Source: DASPPM01 sp035604475 (GTDB taxonomy: Bacteria > Pseudomonadota > Alphaproteobacteria > JACZXZ01). Taken from it: a stretch of 37,392 bases of DNA. The position numbers were made by a program, and so were the translations under genes. The stretch is from the NCBI GenBank assembly GCA_035604475.1, contig DATNIJ010000109.1, forward strand, positions 1-37,392, given 5' to 3'. A model generated the notes under the pieces. The model worked only from the letters and a program-made list of their open reading frames with translations. It searched no databases and was not told the DNA's origin. Shown in pieces: positions 23,084 to 30,998 of the stretch; position 1 is the first letter of the stretch; every line of letters begins with the position of its first letter.

Positions 23084-25078
23084 TTATATCCTTCTCCGCG
23101 CCACCAACTTTCCCTTCATGAAGCCGCACAGCTCGACGACGTCCCTCACATGGGCAGGCATGACGATGCGTGCGCGCGCTACCTGCCGGCGCAGCTCCTG
23201 CGAAGCGAACGGCCGGCCGCCAATGCTCACGTCCAGCCGGTCGATATTGCGGGTCGCGACCTCGACGATGACCTCGCTGCCGCGCTCGCGCATATCCGTC
23301 CTGAGCGCGTAGACCGGCATGGCAGCCAGGATACACGCCGCGTGGTCGATGAGGTCGCGGTTGCCGCGAAGCAAGTCCTCGCGCGTCATGCGATGGACCT
23401 CGTCGGGGACGATGCCGAGCTCCTCGACCTCGATGCCTGCATTCTTGCCCACGCGCAGCGAGCGCCGCAGCGCCACGCGCAATCCGGCCTCCTTGGGCAG
23501 CGCGCGGAGCGCCGGGCCGCGGCTCGCGCCCCGGGAGCGGCCTTTGGCGAAGACCTGGCGGAGCAGCGCATGCGTCCACACGTTGGCTCCGCCGGCGCCG
23601 GTGTTCTCGTCGGTGCCGAGGATCTTCCCCACCGCGTGATCCCTGAACCCCGCCGTGAAGATGTCGGTCGTGCTGTAACATATTCCGTTGGTCACGAGCA
23701 CGACCGGGCCGTAGTAGCGCTGAGCGATGGCATTGCACGATTCGGGCGTATCCAGCGGGATGCCCGCCGAGAACGGCGCGCCGGTCTCGCTCGCGCGCTG
23801 CATCGACGGCAGCCAGCGCGTAAAATGGCCGAGGGACTCGCGGCGGCAGAGCTCGAGGCAGGAGGGCGTGCTGCGCAGCTGCAGCCCCTCGGGCTCGATC
23901 GGGCGCGGCGTCAGGAGCTGAAGCAGCCTCTCGCCGTTGGTGAGAACGCCGCCGGTATTGTCGCGCACGTCGAGAATGAGGCCGTTCTGCGGCAAAAGCT
24001 CAAGGAGGCGCATGAACTCCTTGACGAAGCCGTCGACGTCGTCGACCTGGAAGGTGCGCAGCCGAAGATAACCGAAGCGGCCATGGGCAGTGCGAACGGG
24101 CCGCGCCTCGAACACCGCCGGCATGATGCTCTCGTACCCCTCGACCGCCGCATGGGGATACCGCCTCGCCGCGAGTCTGCGCTCCGCCGCCACGACGTGG
24201 GGCTTGTAGAGAAGCTTCTTGCCCTGGCGGACAAGATCGCCCTCGAGGTCGATGCCGAGCGACATCGCGGCCGGGCGGTGCGCGTCGTGATCGATCGCGT
24301 GTCTCTCGCGAGGCAAGGCGAAGACCAGCCAGGGAAGCCGGATTTCGCGCGGTCGGCCGCGGCGGCCGCGATATTCGACCACGACCTCGCGCTCCTCGGG
24401 CGGCAGCGAGCGGAAGAGCGGGCGGAGGGTCAGCCGTGCGACGCCGCGGGCGCGCCGTGCCGCCTCGTTGCTGCCGGCGCTGATTCCGCCCACCAGCATC
24501 ACTGCGCGATCGATCGGGATCGAATTCCAGCTCGACACCTCCACGCCCGGCCGGAAACTCGGGTGCTTGAAGCCGGGCAGCAGCATGCTGACGATGTATT
24601 TCCTCGCACCACCCTCGAAGCAGTCCTCGATCGCGAAGGGGAGGAAGGCGACCGCCTTGTTGTACGGGCGCGGCAGCAGGTAGTTCGTGTGGAGATCGCA
24701 GAGCGACATGAAGATTTCCGACATCTCGTGATGGAACGAGAGATCGCTCGGCAGGTGTCGCAGGTTGAGGGCCAGGAGCTGGAGCCGACGCACCGGATCG
24801 ATGCCGTGCATCGCCCGCTTCATCGGCAGATGCGCGTAAAAGCCCTCGAGCAGCAAGATGGCCTGCTCGACGATCCGCCGGCGCTCGGCGAGGGAGAGCG
24901 GCTCGGCCCGCGCGAGGAAATGCTCGAGCCTGACGGCACCGCGAAGATGCGGCTTGATCGCATCGTCGAGGCCGGCGAGGAAGGCTGCCGCGAGCGTGCG
25001 TTTGCGCGGCCCGCGCCTCTTCTTGCGAGCCCCCTTCGCGGTGCGCCGTCTGAGTGCCGTGGCGTGCGGAGGCCGCAT
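23084..25078 (-). CDS. S41 family (C-terminal processing type) peptidase, no visible signal peptide
   Basis: Read from the ATG at 25078 with GAGGAAA upstream, the product has 664 residues. The N-terminus is very basic (RRRTAKGARKKRRGPRKR) and not a signal peptide. S41 landmarks, numbered from this start, are CDLHTNYLLP at about 127-136, FGYLRLRTF at about 335-343, LILDVRDNTGG at about 367-377, and NGICYSTTDIF with the candidate nucleophile Ser469. GKILGTDENTGAGG (about 484-497) follows, as in tail-specific protease and C-terminal processing peptidase domains. A GVEVSSWNSIPIDRAV segment may be a degenerate PDZ-like part. It points away from the cyclase/RiPP genes across a 170-base gap. Its substrate is unknown; the location makes peptide maturation one possibility. 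Confidence 0.85.
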   Translation of the reverse strand: MRPPHATALRRRTAKGARKKRRGPRKRTLAAAFLAGLDDAIKPHLRGAVRLEHFLARAEPLSLAERRRIVEQAILLLEGFYAHLPMKRAMHGIDPVRRLQLLALNLRHLPSDLSFHHEMSEIFMSLCDLHTNYLLPRPYNKAVAFLPFAIEDCFEGGARKYIVSMLLPGFKHPSFRPGVEVSSWNSIPIDRAVMLVGGISAGSNEAARRARGVARLTLRPLFRSLPPEEREVVVEYRGRRGRPREIRLPWLVFALPRERHAIDHDAHRPAAMSLGIDLEGDLVRQGKKLLYKPHVVAAERRLAARRYPHAAVEGYESIMPAVFEARPVRTAHGRFGYLRLRTFQVDDVDGFVKEFMRLLELLPQNGLILDVRDNTGGVLTNGERLLQLLTPRPIEPEGLQLRSTPSCLELCRRESLGHFTRWLPSMQRASETGAPFSAGIPLDTPESCNAIAQRYYGPVVLVTNGICYSTTDIFTAGFRDHAVGKILGTDENTGAGGANVWTHALLRQVFAKGRSRGASRGPALRALPKEAGLRVALRRSLRVGKNAGIEVEELGIVPDEVHRMTREDLLRGNRDLIDHAACILAAMPVYALRTDMRERGSEVIVEVATRNIDRLDVSIGGRPFASQELRRQVARARIVMPAHVRDVVELCGFMKGKLVARRRI

Positions 25079-25248
25079 CGCGTTTCCTCGCGGCAAAAGC
25101 GGCCAAGATCGGTCGTGCCTGCACCACCGTTGCCAAGCCGCCGGCGACGGATTTTCTTATGTCTCGCCTGCGACTTCAAGGTATCCTCCCGCAAAAGCGC
25201 GCCTTTTTTCAGGGCGCCAAGAGGCGCCTCGGCGGGAGCGAATAAGGC

Positions 25249-28200
25249 GTGAGATGCGGCGGGTGCCATAGCGACAACCCGGAGGGCAATCGCTTTTGCG
25301 ATCGCTGCGGCGCGCCCCTTGCCAGGGCCTGCGCCGCCTGCGGCTACGAGAACCGCGCGGACGCCAAGTTCTGCGGCGGCTGCGGCAAGGCGCTCGAGCA
25401 AGCAGCACCTTCGCCCTCCCCTGCCCCCGCCGGACCCAGGCCGCTTACCGTCGCCGATTACACGCCCCAGCATCTCGCGGCGCGCATCCTGAGCTCGCGG
25501 CTGATGCTTGCCGGAGAGCGCAAGCAGGTGACCGTCCTCTTCGCCGATATCCGCGGCTCGACCGAGCTCATCCACGGGCTCGATCCCGAGCAGGCGCTCG
25601 CGCGTCTCGATCCCGGGCTCAAGGTCATGATGGAGGCCGTGCACCGCTACGAGGGCGTCGTCAGCCGCGTGCAGGGCGACGGGATCATGGCGCTTTTCGG
25701 CGCCCCCATCGCGCACGAGGATCACGCGGTGCGCGCCTGCCTCGCGGCCCGCGCCATGCTCGACGGCATTCAGCACCTCGAGGGCACCCCGCTCCGCATC
25801 AGAGTGGGCATGAACTCGGGCGAGGTCGTCGTCCGCTCGGTCGGCAACGACCTCTCGCTCGAATACGATGCGGTCGGCATCACCGTGCATCTCGCAAGCC
25901 GGATGGAGCAGATCGCCGCCCCGGGCACGGCCTGCCTGAGCGCCAGCACGCTCAAGCTTGCGCAGGGCTTCGTCGAGGTGCGGCCGCTCGGTCCCCGCGA
26001 GGTCAAGGGGATCGCAGCACCGGTCGAGGTCTTCGAGCTTGGCGGGATCACCGGGCGTGCGCGCTGGGAGGTGCGCGCCGCGGCGCATGGGCTCAGCCGC
26101 TTCGTCGGGCGCGAGACGGAGATGGCGCTCCTCTCGGATGCGCTCAAGCGCACGCTCGCCGGACGCGGGCAGATCATCGGGATCGTCGGCGAGCCGGGGG
26201 TGGGAAAATCGCGTCTCGTGCACGAGTTCCTAGGCGCGCATCCTGCCGCCGAATGCACCGTGCTGCGGGTCGGCGCCATGCCGCACGACCGCAATACACC
26301 CTTCCTCCTCATCGCGCAGCTGCTGCGCGCCTGGCTCGGCGTCGCCGACCGCGACCGCCAGAGCGAGATCGCCAAGAAGCTGACCACGGCGGTCGCGGAG
26401 ATCGACGGTCAGCTCCTGGCCGCGCTGGCACCGCTCAAGTCGCTCCTCGACTTGCCGTCCGGGGATGCGGAGTGGGAACGTCTCGATCCGCCCTTGCGCC
26501 GCCAGCGCATGCGCGATGCCGTCCGCCTGCTCCTGCTCAAGGCTTCCACACCCAAGCCGCTTGTCCTCGTGGTCGAGGATCTGCATTGGATCGATGAGGA
26601 AAGCGAGGCGGTCCTCAACGCCGTCGCCGACGGGCTCGGGGCGGCGCGCCTCTTGCTGCTTGCGACCTTCCGTCCGGAATATCGCCATGATTGGGGTCGG
26701 CACGGCTATTTTTCGCAAGTACGCGTCAATCCGCTCGCGGAGAAGGCCGCCGACGAGCTCTTGCAGTTCATGCTCGGCGACGGCAAGGGGCTCGAGGCGT
26801 TGCGGCGGCGCCTCATCGCGCGCTGCGAGGGCACGCCCTTCTTTCTCGAGGAGATGGTGCGCGCGCTGAGCGAGACCGGCGTGCTGGTCGAGGCGCGCCT
26901 GACGCGGAGTCTCGAGGAGATCGACATCCCGCACTCCGTGCAGGCGGTGCTCGCCGCCCGCATCGACCGGCTCTCCGCCGAGAACCGCAGCGTGCTGCAA
27001 ATCGCCTCGGTCATCGGCAAGGACGTGCCGCTCAGTCTGCTTCAGGCGGTTGCCGCCATGCCCGAGGCGCGATTGCACGAGCGTCTCGACGAGCTGCGCG
27101 CCGCCGAGTTCCTCTACGAGGTCAACCTCACGACGGGAACGGAATTCACCTTCAAGCACGCGCTCACCCATGAGGTCGCCTATGAAAGCATGCTGCTGAC
27201 GCGCCGGCGCGAGCTGCATGCACAGCTGGTCCGCGCCATTGAAGCGACCTATCCGGACCGTCTCGACGAGCTCACCGAGCGCCTCGCCGACCATGCGCTT
27301 ACCGGCGAGACGTGGGCCAAGGCCGTCGATTACTGCTTCAAGGCCGGCCAAAGGGCCAATCAGCGTTCGGCCCATCGTGAGGCGATCGTCTATTTCCGGC
27401 GCGCGCTCGATGCCCTCGCCCATCTGCCCGAGGAGCGCGCCAACATCGACCGGGCGATCGATATCCGTCTCGGCCTGCGCATAGCGCTTGCCGCCGCGGG
27501 CAAGCACCTCGAGATTCGCACATGCCTCGAGGAAGCCGAGGCTCTGGCAAAATCCATCGACAACAAGCCTCGGCTTGCGCTCATCAATATCAGCAAATGC
27601 ACGATTCTCAGCGTTCTCGGGCCGCTCGAGGAAGCGATCGATGCCGGGCGGCTCGGCCGCGACATCGCGCGGGAGATGGATGACCCGGCCTTGGCTATCA
27701 GCGCCAGTTACGCATTGGGACAAGCCTATTGGTATCGCGGCGATCTCCAGCTTGCCGAGGAGGCTCTGCTTCCCTCGGCGACGCGCGTGAGCTCGGGCCT
27801 GGAGCTCAAAAGCGCGGGAACGACCGGCAGCGCCGCGGTACTTTGCGTGGGTTGCCTTGCCAACACCTATAGTTTCCAGGGTCAATTCGAGAAGGCGTTC
27901 TCCTCAAGCACTGCGGCTCTCGCGATCGCAATGAAGATGAACCGCCCCTACGATCTGAGTTATGCCCACATCGCACGCGGATTGGCGTTTCTCATGAAGG
28001 GCGAGATCGAACCGGCCATCGAGGACCTCGAGGAGGCGCTCAGGGTTTGCCGCGCGGGTGAAATCCACCTGCTCGTGCCGGCGGCGGCGCGTTATCTCGC
28101 TCGCGCCTACGCGCTTGCGGAGCGGGTGCGCGAAGCGCGCGAGATCATAGAGGAGGCTCTCGGGCTGGCGAACACGCAGACGTTGGCGTCGCTCCAGGCC

Positions 28201-28590
28201 TGGTGCGGCAGCTCGCTGGCACTCGCTCATCTCGCCGCCGGGGCATGGCGCGAGGCGGAAGCCGCCGGCGCCGCCGCTCTAGAGCACGCGCAAAGACATG
28301 GATATCATCCGGTCGAGGCGCTCGCCTTGCGCTCGCTTGCCTTGTCATTCGCCCGGCGGACTCCGAGCGAGCTCGAGCGTGCCGCGCGTCTGTGCGGGGA
28401 AGCGCTGTCGGTCGCAGACAAGATCGGGATGCGCCCCGAAGTCGCCCATTGCCACGCCGACCTTGCCGAGATCATGCGGCGTTCCGGCCATACTACCGAT
28501 GCACAACCGGAGCTGGACGCAGCGATCCGGCTCTATCGTGACATGGGCATGGCGTGGTATATTGCCCAGGCTGAAGCAGCGAATGCATAG
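25249..28590 (+). CDS. Zinc-ribbon, class III adenylate/guanylate cyclase, AAA ATPase and TPR regulator
   Basis: A GTG start (GTGAGATGCGGC) gives 1113 residues. Two zinc ribbons come first: C3/C6/C17/C20 and C28/C31/C42/C45. A class III cyclase domain follows (about 90-265), with VTVLFADIRGSTE (metal Asp100), VQGDGIMALFG (Asp144) and EYDAVGITVHLASRME. An ATPase of the AAA_16/STAND kind has Walker A GEPGVGKS (314-321) and Walker B LVLVVEDLHWIDE (about 437-449). The last 450 residues are TPR-like helical repeats. The layout is a recurrent signalling family in proteobacteria; ligand binding by the repeats is thought to control the cyclase. The RiPP-like precursor gene starts 74 bases downstream on the same strand, so the two may be co-transcribed. 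Confidence 0.9.
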   Translation: MRCGGCHSDNPEGNRFCDRCGAPLARACAACGYENRADAKFCGGCGKALEQAAPSPSPAPAGPRPLTVADYTPQHLAARILSSRLMLAGERKQVTVLFADIRGSTELIHGLDPEQALARLDPGLKVMMEAVHRYEGVVSRVQGDGIMALFGAPIAHEDHAVRACLAARAMLDGIQHLEGTPLRIRVGMNSGEVVVRSVGNDLSLEYDAVGITVHLASRMEQIAAPGTACLSASTLKLAQGFVEVRPLGPREVKGIAAPVEVFELGGITGRARWEVRAAAHGLSRFVGRETEMALLSDALKRTLAGRGQIIGIVGEPGVGKSRLVHEFLGAHPAAECTVLRVGAMPHDRNTPFLLIAQLLRAWLGVADRDRQSEIAKKLTTAVAEIDGQLLAALAPLKSLLDLPSGDAEWERLDPPLRRQRMRDAVRLLLLKASTPKPLVLVVEDLHWIDEESEAVLNAVADGLGAARLLLLATFRPEYRHDWGRHGYFSQVRVNPLAEKAADELLQFMLGDGKGLEALRRRLIARCEGTPFFLEEMVRALSETGVLVEARLTRSLEEIDIPHSVQAVLAARIDRLSAENRSVLQIASVIGKDVPLSLLQAVAAMPEARLHERLDELRAAEFLYEVNLTTGTEFTFKHALTHEVAYESMLLTRRRELHAQLVRAIEATYPDRLDELTERLADHALTGETWAKAVDYCFKAGQRANQRSAHREAIVYFRRALDALAHLPEERANIDRAIDIRLGLRIALAAAGKHLEIRTCLEEAEALAKSIDNKPRLALINISKCTILSVLGPLEEAIDAGRLGRDIAREMDDPALAISASYALGQAYWYRGDLQLAEEALLPSATRVSSGLELKSAGTTGSAAVLCVGCLANTYSFQGQFEKAFSSSTAALAIAMKMNRPYDLSYAHIARGLAFLMKGEIEPAIEDLEEALRVCRAGEIHLLVPAAARYLARAYALAERVREAREIIEEALGLANTQTLASLQAWCGSSLALAHLAAGAWREAEAAGAAALEHAQRHGYHPVEALALRSLALSFARRTPSELERAARLCGEALSVADKIGMRPEVAHCHADLAEIMRRSGHTTDAQPELDAAIRLYRDMGMAWYIAQAEAANA

Positions 28591-28664
28591 CCGCGTCTTC
28601 CGCAGCGGAGCGCATCATGGAGTTCCGCCCGACAACCATCAAGACCCGTGAATAGGGAGTTGCC

Positions 28665-28907
28665 ATGGCCAAGAAGATCAAGTTCAAGGATATGTCCAGC
28701 ATTCTCGGGAAAGCCTCCCGGAGCCCGGCATTCAGGAAGAAGCTGCTCTCGTCGCCCGCGAAGACGCTGAAAGCGGCGGGCTACGATCCCCACAAACAAG
28801 CCGTTTCCGTGATCCGCTCCCTCAAGCACAAGATCTTCGGCGCGGCACCCAAAAAGAGACGCCGTAAGAAACGCGATTCTCACGGCGGAAGCGCCGCGGA
28901 AGCCTAG
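28665..28907 (+). CDS. Candidate RiPP precursor with nitrile-hydratase/Nif11-like leader
   Basis: The ATG at 28665 has AGGGAG five bases upstream and gives 80 residues. Residues 9-55 look like an NHLP/Nif11-type leader: ILGKASRSPAFRKKLLSSPA followed by KTLKAAGYDP, matching the family pattern of an 'xxPaFrxxLlxxPxxaLxxaGy' amphipathic helix and a VSVIRSL strand. The C-terminal part (about 58-80) is GAAPKKRRRKKRDSHGGSAA plus EA, very basic and free of Cys. The gene lies 11 bases before a radical SAM enzyme of a family that modifies such precursors. That adjacency, more than the core sequence, supports the call. Where the leader ends is unclear: GG at 74-75 would leave only five residues. It could instead be a small basic binding protein. 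Confidence 0.6.
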   Translation: MAKKIKFKDMSSILGKASRSPAFRKKLLSSPAKTLKAAGYDPHKQAVSVIRSLKHKIFGAAPKKRRRKKRDSHGGSAAEA

Positions 28908-28918
28908 ATTCCGATCCG

Positions 28919-30856
28919 ATGCGGCAGACGAGGGTCCTGCTCGTCTCCATGCCGCTGTCGGCGCCGCACTATCCCAGCATGGGCTTGAGCCTGCTCAAGC
29001 CCGAGCTGGAGATGTGTGGCGTTGCGTGCGACCTGCGCTACTTCTCGCTCGCCTACGTGGACGCGGTCGGCGCCGATGCGCACGATTGCCTGAGCGACCC
29101 GCAATATTACATGGCGCACGTCGGCGAGTGGGTGTTCGCCGCCGCGGCGCACGGGGAGAAGGCGGATGACGAGTTCGGCTTCTTCACCGACTATTTCCAG
29201 AAAGCCTATCCCGAGTACCACACGCCGTCTCGGCTGATGACTTTTCTTGCCGCCCGGCAGGAGGCGGCGTCCTTCATCGAGCGTTGCCTAGAGGAGGTCG
29301 ACGGCTCGGCCTATGGCATCGTCGGCTTCACCTCGGCCTTCCAGCAGAACATGGCCTCGCTTGCCTTGGCGCGGCGGCTCAAGGCGCGCTACCGGCATCT
29401 CGTGATCGTCTTCGGCGGCACCAACTGCCAGGGCGACATGGGTGTCGAGCTCCACCGCAAATGTCCCTTCATCGACGCCGTCTGCCTCGGCGAAGGCGAT
29501 TTGGTCTTTCCCGAATTCGTCCGCCGCACGCTCGCCGGCGCGGACTGCGCCGGGATGGCCGGGATGGCCGTGCGCAAGGAAGGCACGAGCGTGGTGCCGA
29601 GCCGCATGACGGTGCCGGTCGAGGACATGGACAGCCTGCCTTATCCCGACTTCAGCGAGTTCTTCGCCGCGCACGCGCGCTCGCGGGTCGCCTCCGAATA
29701 TTATCCGCCGGCGGCCGTGTTCGAGACCTCGCGCGGCTGCTGGTGGGGGGCCAAGCATCACTGCACCTTCTGCGGCCTCAACGCGCTCACGCTCGCGTAC
29801 CGCAGCAAGTCGCAAAGGCGGGCCTACGACGAGCTCGCCTATCTCGCGCAGCACTACGGCAACGACCTCGCCAACGCCGACCTCATCCTCGATCCGCGCT
29901 ACTTCGAGGAATTCATCCCCCGCTTGGCCGAGGAGGGGCCGGAGGTCACCATCTATTACGAGATGAAGGCGAACCTGAAGCCGGAGCAGCTCGTGCTGCT
30001 CTCGCGCGCCGGCATCAAGAAGATCCAGCCCGGCCTCGAATCCCTCGACACGGGCATCCTCAAGCTGATCGACAAGGGCTGCACGATGCTGCAGAACGTG
30101 CAGACGCTCAAGCTCGCCGCCGAGAGCGGCGTCTACGTCGAATGGCTGGCGCTCCACGGCCTCCCCGGCGAGACGCCCGAGCAATATCGCCGCATCGCTG
30201 CCCTCATCCCCAAGCTGCGTCACCTGCAGCCGCCGAGCGGCTTCATCCGCGCGCGCGCCGACCGCTTCAGCCCCTATTTCTACCGTCCGGACGCCTATGG
30301 CGTGACGCTCGAGCCGGCACCCGTCTACCGCTTCATCTACCCCTTCGAGGAGGCGAGCCTCCGCCGCCTCGCCTACCATTTCGACATGCGATCGGCCGAG
30401 CTCGAGCGCGTCGCCGCCTACACGGCAGCCGCGGCCAGGGAATTCCGGGCCTGGCAGGACCACAAGGACGCGAGCGCGCTTGTCATAGAGGAGTTGGGGG
30501 AGGAGTTGGGCGACGCGCTCAAGGTCAGCGACGCGCGCTGGGGTCGCACGAGCCGGAACTGGCTTCTCAAGGATGCCGACGCCGCGATCCTCCGCCTCTG
30601 TTGGAGGATCACCGCACGCCACGCGATCGACAAGGCGGTCGCCCAAAGCTTCGGCGCAAAGGCGACCCAAGCGGCCCTCAAACGCCTGATCGCGCGCGGC
30701 CTTCTGCTGCAAGAGGGAGAGCAGTTCCTGGCACTCCCGTTGCGCCAACCGGGCTTCCGTCGCGCGCCGACTTGGGAGGAGATCCGCGCGTCGCGCACGG
30801 TCCCCTACCTGCTGCGCGAATTCGATCGCTGCCGCGCCGCGGGTGCTGTCGCCTAG
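28919..30856 (+). CDS. B12-binding radical SAM RiPP maturase (TIGR03975-type C-methyltransferase)
   Basis: This 645-residue protein starts with an ATG 11 bases after the precursor stop, with only a weak ribosome-binding site, suggesting coupled translation. Residues about 1-215 form a cobalamin-binding-like Rossmann region (VIVFGGTNCQGDMGVEL, AVCLGEGDLVFPEF); the classical DxHxxG motif is not seen. The radical SAM core (about 265-480) has the cluster motif C274-x7-C282-x2-C285 in RGCWWGAKHHCTFCGLN, the hallmark of RiPP maturation radical SAM C-methyltransferases. IKKIQPGLESLD follows. The C-terminus (about 555-620) is a winged-helix-like part (AALKRLIARGLLLQEGEQFL) that may bind the leader. 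Predicted chemistry is SAM- and cobalamin-dependent methylation at unactivated carbon of the adjacent peptide; sites are unknown. Confidence 0.9.
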   Translation: MRQTRVLLVSMPLSAPHYPSMGLSLLKPELEMCGVACDLRYFSLAYVDAVGADAHDCLSDPQYYMAHVGEWVFAAAAHGEKADDEFGFFTDYFQKAYPEYHTPSRLMTFLAARQEAASFIERCLEEVDGSAYGIVGFTSAFQQNMASLALARRLKARYRHLVIVFGGTNCQGDMGVELHRKCPFIDAVCLGEGDLVFPEFVRRTLAGADCAGMAGMAVRKEGTSVVPSRMTVPVEDMDSLPYPDFSEFFAAHARSRVASEYYPPAAVFETSRGCWWGAKHHCTFCGLNALTLAYRSKSQRRAYDELAYLAQHYGNDLANADLILDPRYFEEFIPRLAEEGPEVTIYYEMKANLKPEQLVLLSRAGIKKIQPGLESLDTGILKLIDKGCTMLQNVQTLKLAAESGVYVEWLALHGLPGETPEQYRRIAALIPKLRHLQPPSGFIRARADRFSPYFYRPDAYGVTLEPAPVYRFIYPFEEASLRRLAYHFDMRSAELERVAAYTAAAAREFRAWQDHKDASALVIEELGEELGDALKVSDARWGRTSRNWLLKDADAAILRLCWRITARHAIDKAVAQSFGAKATQAALKRLIARGLLLQEGEQFLALPLRQPGFRRAPTWEEIRASRTVPYLLREFDRCRAAGAVA

Positions 30857-30998
30857 AGACGGGCCGCGGCAACCGCGTGGCGATGGGCCTTGCGCTTCCC
30901 GTCAAGCCCTTGTTACTCCTAGGCACGGATTGGCGGCCGGAGAAAGGCCTGAAGCCCTTTGCCGCCGCAGAGATTCGCCCGCGGGAGATCCCGATGAC

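Noticed and set aside
28617..28655. Tiny frame MEFRPTTIKTRE just before the RiPP-like precursor
   Set aside because: Twelve codons, no ribosome-binding site of note, and its stop merges with the precursor's ribosome-binding site. It could be a leader peptide, but nothing supports that.
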